Part shown: positions 7,695-17,124 of the stretch, in pieces | Layout of the letters: the number at the start of each line of letters is the position of its first letter | How positions within the stretch are numbered: position 1 is the first letter of the stretch | Source: Psychroserpens luteolus | GTDB taxonomy: Bacteria; Bacteroidota; Bacteroidia; Flavobacteriales; Flavobacteriaceae | NCBI RefSeq assembly: GCF_021032705.1 | Contig: NZ_JAHVXI010000007.1 | Location: forward strand, 126,141 to 190,140 | DNA length: 64,000 nucleotides | Reading direction: 5' to 3' | The notes under the pieces: model-generated | Seen by the model: the letters and a program-made list of their open reading frames with translations, nothing else | Told to the model about the DNA's origin: nothing | The model's database searches: none | Made by a program: the position numbers and the translations under genes

Positions 7695-8477
7695 ATGGCT
7701 TTTATTAGATATATTTTCTTTCTGTTCACAACTGCAATAGTAGCACAAACACAAATAGATTTGACGCTTGTTGATTCTACAGCTATAAAAGCAAATCAAA
7801 TTGTTGCTGTCGATAATTTCGAGACTATCTATTATACTACAAATACTATTTTACACAAAAAGCCAAAAGATAAACCTTCTATTAATTATAGTAATGTTCA
7901 ATTAGGAATCCCTACAACAGTAAATGCATTTAATCCTTTAAAAATAAATATGTTTTATCAGGATTTTAATACTGTGGTTATTTTAGACAATCGCTTAGCT
8001 GAAATTTTTAAAGTTGATTTCAACACAATCCCAGTTTATAAAAATGTGTCTCATGTATCCACAGGCTACGATAATACGTTATGGATTTTCAATCAGGATA
8101 TCCAACAACTGCAATTATACGATTATAAAAATGACAATGTAAGAGTGACGACCATACCTGTTCAATCTAATGTTTTAGACCTTAAAAGTGATTACAATTA
8201 CTGTTGGATGTTAACCGAAAACTTTTTATATCAATACACATACTTTGGGAGTTTAATTTCAAAAATTGAAAACAAAGGTTATACCTCGTTAGCCATACAT
8301 AATGAAAATATTATTCTAAAAACCGATAGTTCACTAGTTTATAAGTCAAAAAAGAGTAACGACCTCATTCCTTTAAAAACACCGAAATTGTTAATAAATC
8401 AGTTTTTACTAACCAATGAAACCTTGTATATTTACGATCTTGAAAAACTTCATAAATACCAACTAAAAATCAAATAG
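7695..8477 (+). CDS. Secreted protein, possibly beta-propeller-like, function unknown
   Basis: A 260-residue protein from the chosen start MAFIRYIFF, which begins a signal peptide ending about residue 18 (IVAQ). The longer frame adds 13 residues rich in aromatics and is not signal-like. The mature part is a series of short strands with recurring hydrophobic-turn-hydrophobic blocks (for example TLWIFNQDIQQLQLYDY and LYIYDLEKLHKYQL), which suggests a small beta-propeller or beta-rich fold. I recognise no family motif or active site. It ends 2 bp before the deoxynucleoside kinase gene and is probably co-transcribed with it, though no functional link is obvious. Confidence 0.7.
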   Translation: MAFIRYIFFLFTTAIVAQTQIDLTLVDSTAIKANQIVAVDNFETIYYTTNTILHKKPKDKPSINYSNVQLGIPTTVNAFNPLKINMFYQDFNTVVILDNRLAEIFKVDFNTIPVYKNVSHVSTGYDNTLWIFNQDIQQLQLYDYKNDNVRVTTIPVQSNVLDLKSDYNYCWMLTENFLYQYTYFGSLISKIENKGYTSLAIHNENIILKTDSSLVYKSKKSNDLIPLKTPKLLINQFLLTNETLYIYDLEKLHKYQLKIK

Positions 8478-8479
8478 AT

Positions 8480-9094
8480 ATGCACGTTGCAGTTGCGGGA
8501 AATATTGGTGCTGGTAAAACCACACTTACTAAGTTACTAGCGAAACACTATAAATGGGAACCTCAATTAGAAGATGTAGTTGACAATCCATATCTCGATG
8601 ATTTTTATAACCAGATGGAACGTTGGAGTTTTAACTTACAAGTCTATTTTTTAAATAGCAGATTTCGTCAAGTTGCTCAAATTCGCAAAAGTGGTAAAGA
8701 CATTATTCAGGATAGAACTATTTATGAAGATGCACATATTTTTGCACCCAACCTTCATGCCATGGGATTAATGACCAATCGAGATTTTGAAAATTACCGT
8801 TCGCTTTTTGATCTTATGGAAGGTTTTGTAGAAGGACCAGATTTATTGATTTACTTGAGGAGCACCATTCCAAATTTGGTGTCTCAAATTCACAAAAGAG
8901 GACGCGATTATGAGAACTCGATTAGTATCGATTATCTAAGTCGTCTAAACGAACGCTATGAAGCATGGATTCATGGTTACAACAAAGGAAACTTATTAAT
9001 TATTGATGTCGATAATTTAGATTTTGTAGCTAATCCTGAAGACCTTGGAGGTATTATCAATAAAATTGACGCACAAATTAACGGGTTGTTTTAA
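8480..9094 (+). CDS. Deoxynucleoside kinase
   Basis: A 204-residue cytoplasmic kinase that phosphorylates deoxynucleosides in the salvage pathway. It has the P-loop GNIGAGKTT (residues 7-15), an early acidic LEDVVDNPYLDDFY block typical of dCK/dGK-type enzymes, the catalytic DRT motif in IIQDRTIYEDAHIF, and a LID-like arginine-rich region (QIHKRGRDYE). The length fits the bacterial dNK family. The preferred base cannot be read from sequence. It lies 2 bp after a secreted protein gene. The window also holds a nucleoside transporter, thymidylate synthase and DHFR, so thymidine/deoxynucleotide supply is a recurring theme. Confidence 0.9.
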   Translation: MHVAVAGNIGAGKTTLTKLLAKHYKWEPQLEDVVDNPYLDDFYNQMERWSFNLQVYFLNSRFRQVAQIRKSGKDIIQDRTIYEDAHIFAPNLHAMGLMTNRDFENYRSLFDLMEGFVEGPDLLIYLRSTIPNLVSQIHKRGRDYENSISIDYLSRLNERYEAWIHGYNKGNLLIIDVDNLDFVANPEDLGGIINKIDAQINGLF

Positions 9095-9254
9095 AAGCAT
9101 CTCGCCTATTCACTTTTTTAAACTAAAGAGTATTGTTTATTTTACAATAGTCGTTACACCTATACAATTACCATACAACGTTGCCATAATTGTAATTAGC
9201 ACTCTATTTTTTCGTCCAAAGGTTGTAACTTAGAACATCTAAACAATCAACCTC

Positions 9255-10871
9255 ATGACAATTCACAAGATTGAAATCGCTAAGATTTCTCAGCTTCAGG
9301 AAAAACAACCAACTTATGCTTTAGTAAAAAATACCGATCTAGTTATTATAAAACATGAAAAGGGCATTTCTGTGCTTTACGGTCGTTGTCATCATCGTGG
9401 CGCCTTATTAGCAGATGGTTATATTGAAGGTCACAACTTAATTTGTGGTGTTCATCATTGGGATTATAGGTATGATACTGGCGTTAGCGAATACAATAAT
9501 GACGAACAACTACACAAATTTCAAGAGTATATAGAAGGAGATTCGCTAATGATTGATGAAAATGAAATTACCGAATTTGAAACCAATCATCCGCAGCCAT
9601 TCAATCGTGACGACTATTTAGGCACTTACGCAGACACACATCCTGAAGATACAGAACCTTATACAGGATATATTAAAGAGCTTGCAAAAAACGGATTAAA
9701 AAATATTGGACATCATGGGTTTTCGGCCTCTATGGGAGTTGACAGAAATACACTGCCAAAATGGAATGACATTCAGTTTCTTCCAGCACAATTAGCCTCA
9801 CGCCCATTATTAGATGAAGAAGATGTTGTTACCAAAGTCGTTATAGGACCAAATGCTAAAAAACCTTTAGTACTAGACATCCCGCTATTTGTTAGTGATA
9901 TGAGTTTTGGAGCATTGTCACGAGAAGCCAAGATAGCTTTGAGCAAAGGTGCAGAAATGGCTGGAACAGGAATCTGTTCTGGAGAAGGTGGTATGTTACC
10001 AGAGGAGCAACAAAGCAACTCAAAATATTTTTATGAATTGGCCTCTGCTCAATTTGGATTTTCATGGGACAAATTAGATCATGTACAAGCCTTTCATTTT
10101 AAAGGTGGACAAGGCGCAAAAACAGGAACGGGTGGTCATTTACCAGGAAATAAAGTAAGTAAAGAAATTGCCGAAGTTAGAGATCTAGAAGAAGGGCAAA
10201 CTGCAATTTCTCCAGCAGCTAATCCTAATTTTCACTCTGCTCAAGATTTTAAAAATTTTGGAGACCAAGTAAGAGAACGAACAGGTGGTATTCCTATCGG
10301 ATTTAAAATTGCAGCTAGTCACATCGAAAAAGACATACAATTTGCACTCGATGCAGGAGTAGATTACATTATATTGGATGGACGAGGTGGCGGTACAGGT
10401 TCTGCTCCTACTATTTTAAGAGATCATATTAATGTTCCTACTATTCCTGCACTAGCTAGAGCAAGAACATATTTAGATCAAGTTGGCGCAAAGGATATCA
10501 CCTTAGTCATTACTGGTGGTTTACGTGTTGCAGAGGATTTTGCAAAAGCCATGATGTTAGGAGCCGATGCTATTGCAGTGTCTAATTCGGCATTACAAGC
10601 TATAGGCTGTTTAGGCATGAGAGCTTGTGGTACAAATAATTGTCCTGTTGGCATTGCTACTCAAAAGGAATCGCTAAGAAGTCGCCTAATCATTCAATCT
10701 TCAGCAAAACAACTTTACAACTACTTTGATGCCACTAATCATCTTATTAAAGTTGTGGCAAGAGCTTGTGGTTATGATGACATTTCAAAATTTAATGCAA
10801 ATGATCTTTCAACGTTTGATTTAGATATGCACAAGCTTACTGGTATTAATTACGCTGGAGTAAAATTTTAA
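9255..10871 (+). CDS. Rieske ferredoxin domain fused to glutamate-synthase-like FMN domain
   Basis: A 538-residue fusion. Residues about 1-105 form a Rieske [2Fe-2S] domain: Cys45-x-His47 and Cys64-x2-His67 provide the ligands in GRCHHRG and LICGVHHWDY. After a linker comes a TIM-barrel domain like the FMN part of glutamate synthase (about 150-530): DMSFGALSREAK, GTGICSGEGGM, FKGGQGAKTGTGGHLPGNK and LDGRGGGTGSAPT. A cluster-like cysteine pattern follows in CLGMRACGTNNCPVGIATQ. The glutaminase domain of true GltB is absent, so it is probably not glutamate synthase itself but an FMN/Fe-S oxidoreductase that takes electrons through its own Rieske centre. Its substrate is unknown. It heads a tight three-gene run with an unknown protein (3-bp gap) and an antiporter. 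Confidence 0.88.
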   Translation: MTIHKIEIAKISQLQEKQPTYALVKNTDLVIIKHEKGISVLYGRCHHRGALLADGYIEGHNLICGVHHWDYRYDTGVSEYNNDEQLHKFQEYIEGDSLMIDENEITEFETNHPQPFNRDDYLGTYADTHPEDTEPYTGYIKELAKNGLKNIGHHGFSASMGVDRNTLPKWNDIQFLPAQLASRPLLDEEDVVTKVVIGPNAKKPLVLDIPLFVSDMSFGALSREAKIALSKGAEMAGTGICSGEGGMLPEEQQSNSKYFYELASAQFGFSWDKLDHVQAFHFKGGQGAKTGTGGHLPGNKVSKEIAEVRDLEEGQTAISPAANPNFHSAQDFKNFGDQVRERTGGIPIGFKIAASHIEKDIQFALDAGVDYIILDGRGGGTGSAPTILRDHINVPTIPALARARTYLDQVGAKDITLVITGGLRVAEDFAKAMMLGADAIAVSNSALQAIGCLGMRACGTNNCPVGIATQKESLRSRLIIQSSAKQLYNYFDATNHLIKVVARACGYDDISKFNANDLSTFDLDMHKLTGINYAGVKF

Positions 10872-10874
10872 ATT

Positions 10875-11621
10875 ATGATATCAACGATACATTTAGCGGC
10901 ACAATATTTAGCTACTGCAGCCATAAGTTTTATTACAAAAAAAGATGATGATAGTCATACCAATTTAGGCTGGAAAAACCACACTCTTGAAACACATGAG
11001 TTTCCTAATGGTGATAAACTAGGCCTTAGCTATGAGAGTTTTTCCTTGGAATGGATTCATAGTAATGGAAATAAAGAACATTTCCTTTTAAATAAAACCA
11101 CTCATAAAGACATTATAAATTGGATAATGCAGACCAGTAAAAATAATGGCTTAGATATGCCTTATCAATATGAGTTACATTACGAACTTCCATATGATCA
11201 AGTTTCTGATGGAACCAGTTTTGAAATCACCAATTCTGAAGATTTACAGGTATTAATCCAGCAAAGAAATCTAGCACAAAATGTCATTAGTACTATTTTA
11301 AAATCTAATGATTTTGAAAGCCCAATACGAATATGGCCTCATCATTTTGATACAGGTGCTTTTGTAAATGTTTCTGACCAACTCTCGATTGGTTTGGGAA
11401 TGGCTATGCCAGATACACTTATTGATAGTTTTTATTTTTATGTTAGTGGGTATAATGGCCATCAGCCTATTGATATAGCATTGACGAACTCTTCACATAA
11501 AGGATCTTACTACAGCAATGGCTGGCAAGGTTTTGCTATGTCTATAAATGAGCTTGATGAACATTCAGCAATTGAATTTTGTCAAGTTGCTATCAACACT
11601 TACAAAAATACAATCAAATAA
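10875..11621 (+). CDS. Conserved-looking protein of unknown function
   Basis: A 248-residue protein with no signal peptide and no membrane segment. I recognise no family. Distinctive blocks are RIWPHHFDTGAFV and SIGLGMAMPDTLIDSFYFYVSGY, which look like conserved motif text, followed by a GSYYSNGWQGFAMSI block near the end. The histidine pair and acidic residue in WPHHFD could bind metal, but this is a guess. It starts 3 bp after the Rieske/FMN gene and its stop overlaps the antiporter start (TAATG), so the three proteins are very likely made together. Confidence 0.75.
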   Translation: MISTIHLAAQYLATAAISFITKKDDDSHTNLGWKNHTLETHEFPNGDKLGLSYESFSLEWIHSNGNKEHFLLNKTTHKDIINWIMQTSKNNGLDMPYQYELHYELPYDQVSDGTSFEITNSEDLQVLIQQRNLAQNVISTILKSNDFESPIRIWPHHFDTGAFVNVSDQLSIGLGMAMPDTLIDSFYFYVSGYNGHQPIDIALTNSSHKGSYYSNGWQGFAMSINELDEHSAIEFCQVAINTYKNTIK

Positions 11622-12859
11622 TGTTCGAAATATTTGTTGGTATCATCGCTCTTGCTGCTTTTTTAAGCTATTTGAATGCTAAGTTTTTAAAGCTTCCCGA
11701 AACTATTGGTGTTATGATTCTTTCTATAGCTGTATCACTTCTGTTTGCCGCAAGCTACTTTATTGACCAAACCTATTTTGATCAAGTCACAGATTTTGCA
11801 AAAAGCATTGATTTTAAGACTATTTTGTTTGATTTTCTTCTTGGCATTTTGCTCTTCGCAGGTGCTATACATGTCAATTTAAAAGGGCTTTTAAAAGAAA
11901 AGTTGACCGTTTTTATCTATGCTACTTTTGGAGTTCTGACATCCACATTTATTATTGGGACGATATTTTTTTATATCGCTTCACTAATAGGACTAGATAT
12001 TAGTTATCTATATAGTTTAGTTTTTGGGGCATTAATTTCACCCACAGATCCTGTAGCTGTATTAGCCCTATTGAAAAAAGCTGGAACTCCAAAACATATG
12101 GAAATTAAAATTGTAGGAGAATCATTGTTTAATGATGGTGTAGGTATAGTAGTATTTCTAACTATACTTGCTTTAGCTACTATGATGCACGAATTCGAAT
12201 TTTCTCATATCATATCCGAATTTGGTAAAGAAGCAGGAGGTGGATTTTTGATGGGATTCCTCTTAGGGCATTTAGGAAAAAGATGCATCGTTAGTGTTAA
12301 CAAACAATCGGTAATTGCCGTACATATTTCTTTAGCGATTGTTATGGGTGGTTATGTATTATCAAATATGCTTCATATCTCTGGAGCAATAGCTATGGTT
12401 GTGGCTGGTCTTATTATCGGTAATAGTCTGCATTCAAAAAATATTTCTGAAGACTTAAAAAATCATATGAATATCTTTTGGAAAGTTTTAGATGAAATCT
12501 TCAATGCTGTTTTATTTGTACTCATTGGGATTGTAATGATTACGTTAGACTTCAATATTTATCATTTATTATTAGGGCTTATAGCTGTGGTTATTGTTCT
12601 TTTATCTAGATATATCTCCATTATTTTGTCAAATTTCCTGTTAAAAAGAGAACATAGAGCAAATAAAAGCGATGTATTAATATTAACTTGGGCAGGCCTA
12701 CGTGGTGGAATTTCAATTGCATTAGCACTTTCTCTTCCAGAAGGTGAAGTAAAAGACATTATTTTATATGCTACATATGTAGTCGTTGTTTTCTCAATTA
12801 TAGGACAAGGATTAACCATAGAAAAACTAGTCTCTAAGTTATCAAAACCTAACAAATGA
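11621..12859 (+). CDS. Cation:proton antiporter (CPA1/NhaP-like)
   Basis: A 412-residue inner-membrane protein with about 11-13 hydrophobic segments. Family marks are FGALISPTDPVAVLALLK, the ion-site motif GESLFNDGVGIV, VVAGLIIGN, and WAGLRGGISIALALSLP near the C-terminus. Together they identify a CPA1-type Na+(or K+)/H+ exchanger. I placed the start at MFEIFVGII, whose ATG overlaps the previous stop by one base; the longer reading adds 14 residues from the preceding gene's region. It is the last gene of the Rieske/FMN operon, which hints that the redox enzyme is linked to ion or pH balance, but that is speculative. Confidence 0.9.
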   Translation: MFEIFVGIIALAAFLSYLNAKFLKLPETIGVMILSIAVSLLFAASYFIDQTYFDQVTDFAKSIDFKTILFDFLLGILLFAGAIHVNLKGLLKEKLTVFIYATFGVLTSTFIIGTIFFYIASLIGLDISYLYSLVFGALISPTDPVAVLALLKKAGTPKHMEIKIVGESLFNDGVGIVVFLTILALATMMHEFEFSHIISEFGKEAGGGFLMGFLLGHLGKRCIVSVNKQSVIAVHISLAIVMGGYVLSNMLHISGAIAMVVAGLIIGNSLHSKNISEDLKNHMNIFWKVLDEIFNAVLFVLIGIVMITLDFNIYHLLLGLIAVVIVLLSRYISIILSNFLLKREHRANKSDVLILTWAGLRGGISIALALSLPEGEVKDIILYATYVVVVFSIIGQGLTIEKLVSKLSKPNK

Positions 12860-12905
12860 AAACTTTGTACTTCTTAGAAATTTGTTCTAAGAGCATTAAG
12901 AAGAG

Positions 12906-13901
12906 TTACTTTATAAACCCATTCTGTTTGGCATGTTCAATGGCTTGGGCACTGCTTTCTACTAAAAGCACAGGTGTTTGCGTATAGTTCTCGAAAAGAC
13001 TTTTTACACGTAACATTTTCTTTTTGTGTTTTACACTTCTCAAATAAATAGCTGCCACCTGACTTGGGTAAGTTTTAGCAATTTCAATATAGATATCTGC
13101 ATCGTGTTCTCCACTATCACCAATTAATATGAATTTTAATTTAGGGTAAGCTTTTAGAATATTAATGATCTCTATTTGCTTTTGAGGTTGATCTCCAGAC
13201 TTCTTTTTAAAAATATCCTTAAAACTTCTTAGTAAGATCGGACCTTTAGGAAAGGTATGTTGCTTTAAGAAAAAATCAAGATAGCGATATAAATTCCACG
13301 GACTATGACTCACATAAAAAATTGGATTAGCATCGTTACCAGAAGTACCTCTATGTAGCTTATGATAAAAATCTGCAGCACCTTCTAAAGGAATTCGGCT
13401 TGCGGCATTTTTAAAGATGCTATTGAGTAATACTTTCCATTTCAATGTAGAGACTACGCCTGTGTGAATAATCGTATCGTCAATATCACTAATCACACCA
13501 AAATTTGCTTGAGATGACGGAATTAATAATTTACCTGGAAAGCGATTTGAATTTTGTATACTACGTTTAATATTAGCATCATCATAGGCAACTTCAAAGT
13601 GAAGCCAGCCTTCTTCATTAGTTAAGGATACTAAACCCTCAACATTCTCATCAATTTTGAAATAACCATGATCGTCTGTAACTGTTTTTAAAACGGTTCC
13701 ATTTGGCAATGTTATTCTTAGTTCGGTGTGTTTAATTTCATCGGTTTCAAAACGTTTCCATGAATTGATAAATAAACCAAATAGTCCTTTTTGTTCCAAA
13801 TTAATTGTTTCATCTTCTAAAGCACGACCACGCATATAAAAATGAGTATCTGTACCATAACTTTGAAACGTAATAATTTGTAAAGGGTCTTTTTTAAACA
13901 C
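12906..13901 (-). CDS. App1-like (DUF2183) phosphatase-domain protein
   Basis: A 331-residue protein. The second half (about 130-310) is an App1-like catalytic domain of the HAD type: FGVISDIDDTIIHTGVVS carries the DxDxT nucleophile motif, FYVSHSPWNLY matches the family, and FILIGDSGEHD is the acidic motif III. The first half (about 15-125) looks beta-rich (LRITLPNGTVLKT...DDHGYFKI). The family is named for yeast phosphatidate phosphatase App1; bacterial members have no firmly known substrate. There is no signal peptide. It runs convergently to the antiporter gene, with a 46-bp gap that includes nested inverted repeats but no good T-run. Confidence 0.82.
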   Translation of the reverse strand: MFKKDPLQIITFQSYGTDTHFYMRGRALEDETINLEQKGLFGLFINSWKRFETDEIKHTELRITLPNGTVLKTVTDDHGYFKIDENVEGLVSLTNEEGWLHFEVAYDDANIKRSIQNSNRFPGKLLIPSSQANFGVISDIDDTIIHTGVVSTLKWKVLLNSIFKNAASRIPLEGAADFYHKLHRGTSGNDANPIFYVSHSPWNLYRYLDFFLKQHTFPKGPILLRSFKDIFKKKSGDQPQKQIEIINILKAYPKLKFILIGDSGEHDADIYIEIAKTYPSQVAAIYLRSVKHKKKMLRVKSLFENYTQTPVLLVESSAQAIEHAKQNGFIK

Positions 13902-13955
13902 TAATCAAAACATTAGAGGTTCAAGATACTAAAATCATAAAAAACTTGGGTAGTT

Positions 13956-14474
13956 TTAATAGGTGTTATTAAGAATAGTTTTGATAAACAACTCAATATC
14001 AGACTTAATTACTAATAATTGATCCATAAGCATCTCATGTTCTGCTTTTAAGGTCTTTGAAACGGTTTTCAATTGCTCGTTGCCATCTATATCTGAAGTA
14101 ATCTTAAAAAGTGCGAGATCATGCTCTAATTGCCCTTTTTTATGATCTAATGCATAGATCTTGGATATGAGGTCGTTAAATGTTTCTTTAAATACTAAGA
14201 ATTGTGGTGATTGTTGTGGTAACTCTTGTTCTAGCGATTCCAACAATCTTATAAAGTTCATATTAACACTAGAATGTGCACAACCCAATCGCAATTTTCT
14301 ATGCTTTACATCACAAAGGCTAACACGATCAAAAAAGATATCTTTATCGGTTTGTCTATAGATTGGCTTTTTATGGCTATCAAAGGCTACACGTTCATGA
14401 TGCATGTTGCATTTAACAACTTGAAATGCTTGAATCTTTTCTAACAGGTTTGATATGTTTTCAACATGACTCAT
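13956..14474 (-). CDS. Hypothetical cytoplasmic protein with helical C-terminus
   Basis: A 172-residue protein without signal peptide or TM segment. The first half is rich in His, Cys and charged residues (VVKCNMHHERVAFDSHKK, KLRLGCAHSS). The second half (about 95-165) is strongly helical and may form a coiled coil. I recognise no family. It is 54 bp upstream of the App1-like gene on the same strand, so they may share a transcript. Confidence 0.65.
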   Translation of the reverse strand: MSHVENISNLLEKIQAFQVVKCNMHHERVAFDSHKKPIYRQTDKDIFFDRVSLCDVKHRKLRLGCAHSSVNMNFIRLLESLEQELPQQSPQFLVFKETFNDLISKIYALDHKKGQLEHDLALFKITSDIDGNEQLKTVSKTLKAEHEMLMDQLLVIKSDIELFIKTILNNTY

Positions 14475-14541
14475 TTACAGCATAAAAATAAACGAATCGA
14501 AAGACATACAGTTAGGTAAAAACACCTGATTATTGAGCAAT

Positions 14542-14570
14542 AAAAAAACCACGATAAACGTGGTTTTTTT
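14542..14570 (-). terminator. Terminator of the membrane pyrophosphatase gene
   Basis: A 12-bp perfect stem AAAAAAACCACG / CGTGGTTTTTTT with a 5-nt loop. It is symmetrical and could act on both strands; it lies 27 bp past the stop of hppA. Confidence 0.8.
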
Positions 14571-14596
14571 ATAATTATGTGGAATGAAATTATTCT

Positions 14597-17008
14597 TTAA
14601 TAACCTCCATTTTTTTTAATCACTTTTTTAGCATCGCCTTCTACAGTTTCAACTGATTTTTCAAATGCATCAAGTTTTGCTTCAACTTCAGCTTCAGTAC
14701 CAGAGAATGTTTCCTCTTTTGTTACCTCTTCTCCGTTTTCAACTGTAGTGTATGTAATTGTAGCTTCAGCTAAATCATGCGATACATCCATAGTTCTTTC
14801 TACTTCAATTTCAGCATTGGCCAATCCTTCTTCAGAAGTATGTCCGCCTAAAATTGGTGCAATAACTAATCCAATTAAACATGTTAATTTGATTAAGATA
14901 TTCATTGATGGTCCAGACGTGTCTTTAAAAGGATCTCCAACTGTATCTCCAGTTACAGCTGCCTTGTGTGCATCTGAACCTTTATAAGTCATTTCACCAT
15001 TAATCTCAACACCAGCTTCAAAAGACTTTTTAGCATTATCCCAAGCACCTCCGGCATTATTTTGGAAGATTGCCCATAATACACCTGAAACAGTAACACC
15101 AGCCATATAACCACCTAGCATTTCGGCGATAGCTTGATGATCCATACCAAATAACATTGGAATAAACGCAATAGCTAAAGGAAATCCGATAGTCAATAAA
15201 CCTGGTAACATCATTTCTTTTAAAGATGCCTGTGTAGAAATCGCCACACACTTATCGTATTCTGGTTTCCCAGTACCTTCCATAATCCCAGGAATATCTC
15301 TAAACTGACGACGTACTTCTTGTACCATTTCCATGGCAGCTTTTCCTACGGCATTCATTGCTAAAGCAGAAAATACTACAGGAACCATACCTCCAACGAA
15401 TAGCATCGCTAGAACCGGTGCTTTAAAGATGTTAATTCCGTCAATACCAGTAAACGTTACATAAGCAGCAAATAAAGCTAATGACGTCAATGCTGCAGAA
15501 GCAATAGCAAATCCTTTTCCTGTTGCAGCAGTTGTATTACCAACTGAATCTAAAATATCTGTACGTTCTCTAACGATTGGTTCTTGTTCACTCATTTCGG
15601 CAATCCCACCAGCGTTGTCAGAAATTGGTCCGAAAGCATCAATCGCTAACTGCATAGCTGTTGTTGCCATCATTGCAGAAGCTGCTAAAGCCACACCATA
15701 AAATCCTGCAAATGCATATGAAGCCCAAATCGCTCCAGCAAATAATAATACTGAAGGGAATGTAGAAATCATACCTGTTGCTAAACCAGCAATAATGTTA
15801 GTTCCAGCTCCAGTACTTGACTGTTGTACAATTTTTAAGATTGGTTTTTTACCAAGACCTGTATAGAACTCGGTAACCGATGAAATCACAGCGCCTACAA
15901 ACAATCCAACTAAAGTTGCATAGAATACACGCATGTTAGAAATCTCTTGTAAACCTTCTCCAAAGAATTCCATTTTCATTGTTTCAGGAAGCATGTAGTA
16001 ACACAATCCGAAACAAGATACAGCTACTAAGATAATAGACGTCCAGTTACCAACATTTAAAGCACCCATTACTTGAGCTTCTTTGGCATCGTTACTTTTA
16101 ATTTTCACTAGCATCGTGCCAATGATAGAAATAATGATTCCTGCTCCAGCAATAGCCATTGGTAATAAGATTGGTCCAATACCTCCAAAACCGTCAGTAA
16201 TAGATCCACCCATATCTTTAATCACGTAGTTACCCAATACCATTGCTGCTAATACTGTAGCAACATAAGAACCAAACAAATCGGCTCCCATACCAGCAAC
16301 ATCACCTACATTATCACCTACATTATCTGCAATAGTTGCAGGGTTACGTGGATCATCTTCAGGAATACCTGCTTCAACTTTACCAACAAGATCGGCTCCT
16401 ACATCGGCAGCCTTTGTATAGATACCTCCACCTACACGCGCAAATAAAGCAATAGATTCGGCACCAAGAGAGAAACCAGCCAATGTTTCTAAAACGATGG
16501 TCATGTCTGTTGTATTCGTCCATTCACCTCCCATAAAAAAGTTAAAGAACACAATAAAGAAGGCTGTTAAACCTAATACTGCTAAACCGGCAACACCAAG
16601 TCCCATTACAGTACCACCTCCAAAAGAGATTTTAAGTGCATTTGGTAAACTTGTACGAGCTGCTTGAGTAGTTCTTACATTGGTTTTAGTTGCGATTTTC
16701 ATTCCGATATTTCCTGCAAACGCAGAAAATACAGCACCAAAAACAAAGGCGATTATAATCAACCAGTGCGTTGTTGGTACAACAAACGATACGACAGCCA
16801 ATAAAGCTGCTACGATTATCACAAAAACGGCAAGTAATCTATATTCAGCATTTAAGAAAGCAAGTGCTCCTTCGTAGATATGATCTGAAATTTCCTTCAT
16901 TTTACCATCTCCAGCGTCTTGTTTCATAACCCAAGATTGTTTTACAATCATGTAAATTAATCCTAAAAGCGCCAAAGCTATTGGCATGTAAATCATCAGT
17001 GATTCCAT
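14597..17008 (-). CDS. hppA: Membrane-bound ion-pumping pyrophosphatase
   Basis: An 803-residue integral membrane enzyme that couples pyrophosphate hydrolysis to H+ and/or Na+ export. The active-site signature [18 protein letters not shown] and the acidic [20 protein letters not shown] block are present. So is the second acidic site, [16 protein letters not shown], and a third near DNAKKSFE and [15 protein letters not shown]. At the potassium-determining site the sequence is [11 protein letters not shown] with Ala494, which points to the K+-dependent subfamily; Na+ versus H+ cannot be settled by eye. After the last membrane helix (VIAPILGGH, about 710-720) there is an unusual hydrophilic, Glu/Thr-rich tail of about 80 residues. 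It lies beside the soluble pyrophosphatase gene. Confidence 0.95.
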   Translation of the reverse strand: MESLMIYMPIALALLGLIYMIVKQSWVMKQDAGDGKMKEISDHIYEGALAFLNAEYRLLAVFVIIVAALLAVVSFVVPTTHWLIIIAFVFGAVFSAFAGNIGMKIATKTNVRTTQAARTSLPNALKISFGGGTVMGLGVAGLAVLGLTAFFIVFFNFFMGGEWTNTTDMTIVLETLAGFSLGAESIALFARVGGGIYTKAADVGADLVGKVEAGIPEDDPRNPATIADNVGDNVGDVAGMGADLFGSYVATVLAAMVLGNYVIKDMGGSITDGFGGIGPILLPMAIAGAGIIISIIGTMLVKIKSNDAKEAQVMGALNVGNWTSIILVAVSCFGLCYYMLPETMKMEFFGEGLQEISNMRVFYATLVGLFVGAVISSVTEFYTGLGKKPILKIVQQSSTGAGTNIIAGLATGMISTFPSVLLFAGAIWASYAFAGFYGVALAASAMMATTAMQLAIDAFGPISDNAGGIAEMSEQEPIVRERTDILDSVGNTTAATGKGFAIASAALTSLALFAAYVTFTGIDGINIFKAPVLAMLFVGGMVPVVFSALAMNAVGKAAMEMVQEVRRQFRDIPGIMEGTGKPEYDKCVAISTQASLKEMMLPGLLTIGFPLAIAFIPMLFGMDHQAIAEMLGGYMAGVTVSGVLWAIFQNNAGGAWDNAKKSFEAGVEINGEMTYKGSDAHKAAVTGDTVGDPFKDTSGPSMNILIKLTCLIGLVIAPILGGHTSEEGLANAEIEVERTMDVSHDLAEATITYTTVENGEEVTKEETFSGTEAEVEAKLDAFEKSVETVEGDAKKVIKKNGGY

Positions 17009-17043
17009 ATTTTAATTTTGTTTAGATTTGTTAATTAGCTGGG

Positions 17044-17051
17044 CAAAAGTA
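17044..17051 (-). promoter_or_regulatory. -7 box of hppA promoter
   Basis: On the minus strand TACTTTTG fits TAnnTTTG 35 nt upstream of the hppA start. The -33 region is only T-rich (no clear TTG). It follows directly after the ppa terminator. Confidence 0.4.
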
Positions 17052-17073
17052 GTGAAAACCATTAAAACTAAAA

Positions 17074-17100
17074 AACCCTTTGCGTTTATTACAAAGGGTT
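17074..17100 (-). terminator. Terminator of ppa
   Basis: A 9-bp perfect stem AACCCTTTG / CAAAGGGTT with a 9-nt loop. On the minus strand the stem is followed by TTTTTTAGTTTT. It ends ppa transcription before the hppA promoter, so the two pyrophosphatase genes are probably separate transcripts. Confidence 0.8.
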
Positions 17101-17124
17101 AACTACTCAAATCTAAAATATTAA

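Noticed and set aside
9045-9233. 62-codon plus-strand frame after the deoxynucleoside kinase
   Set aside because: It overlaps the kinase end out of frame, is aromatic- and Val-rich without motif, and ends in the promoter region of the next gene.
12869-12900. Terminator between the antiporter and App1-like genes
   Set aside because: Nested inverted repeats (CTTAGAA/TTCTAAG and CTTCTTA/TAAGAAG) exist, but they compete with each other and neither strand has a T-run.
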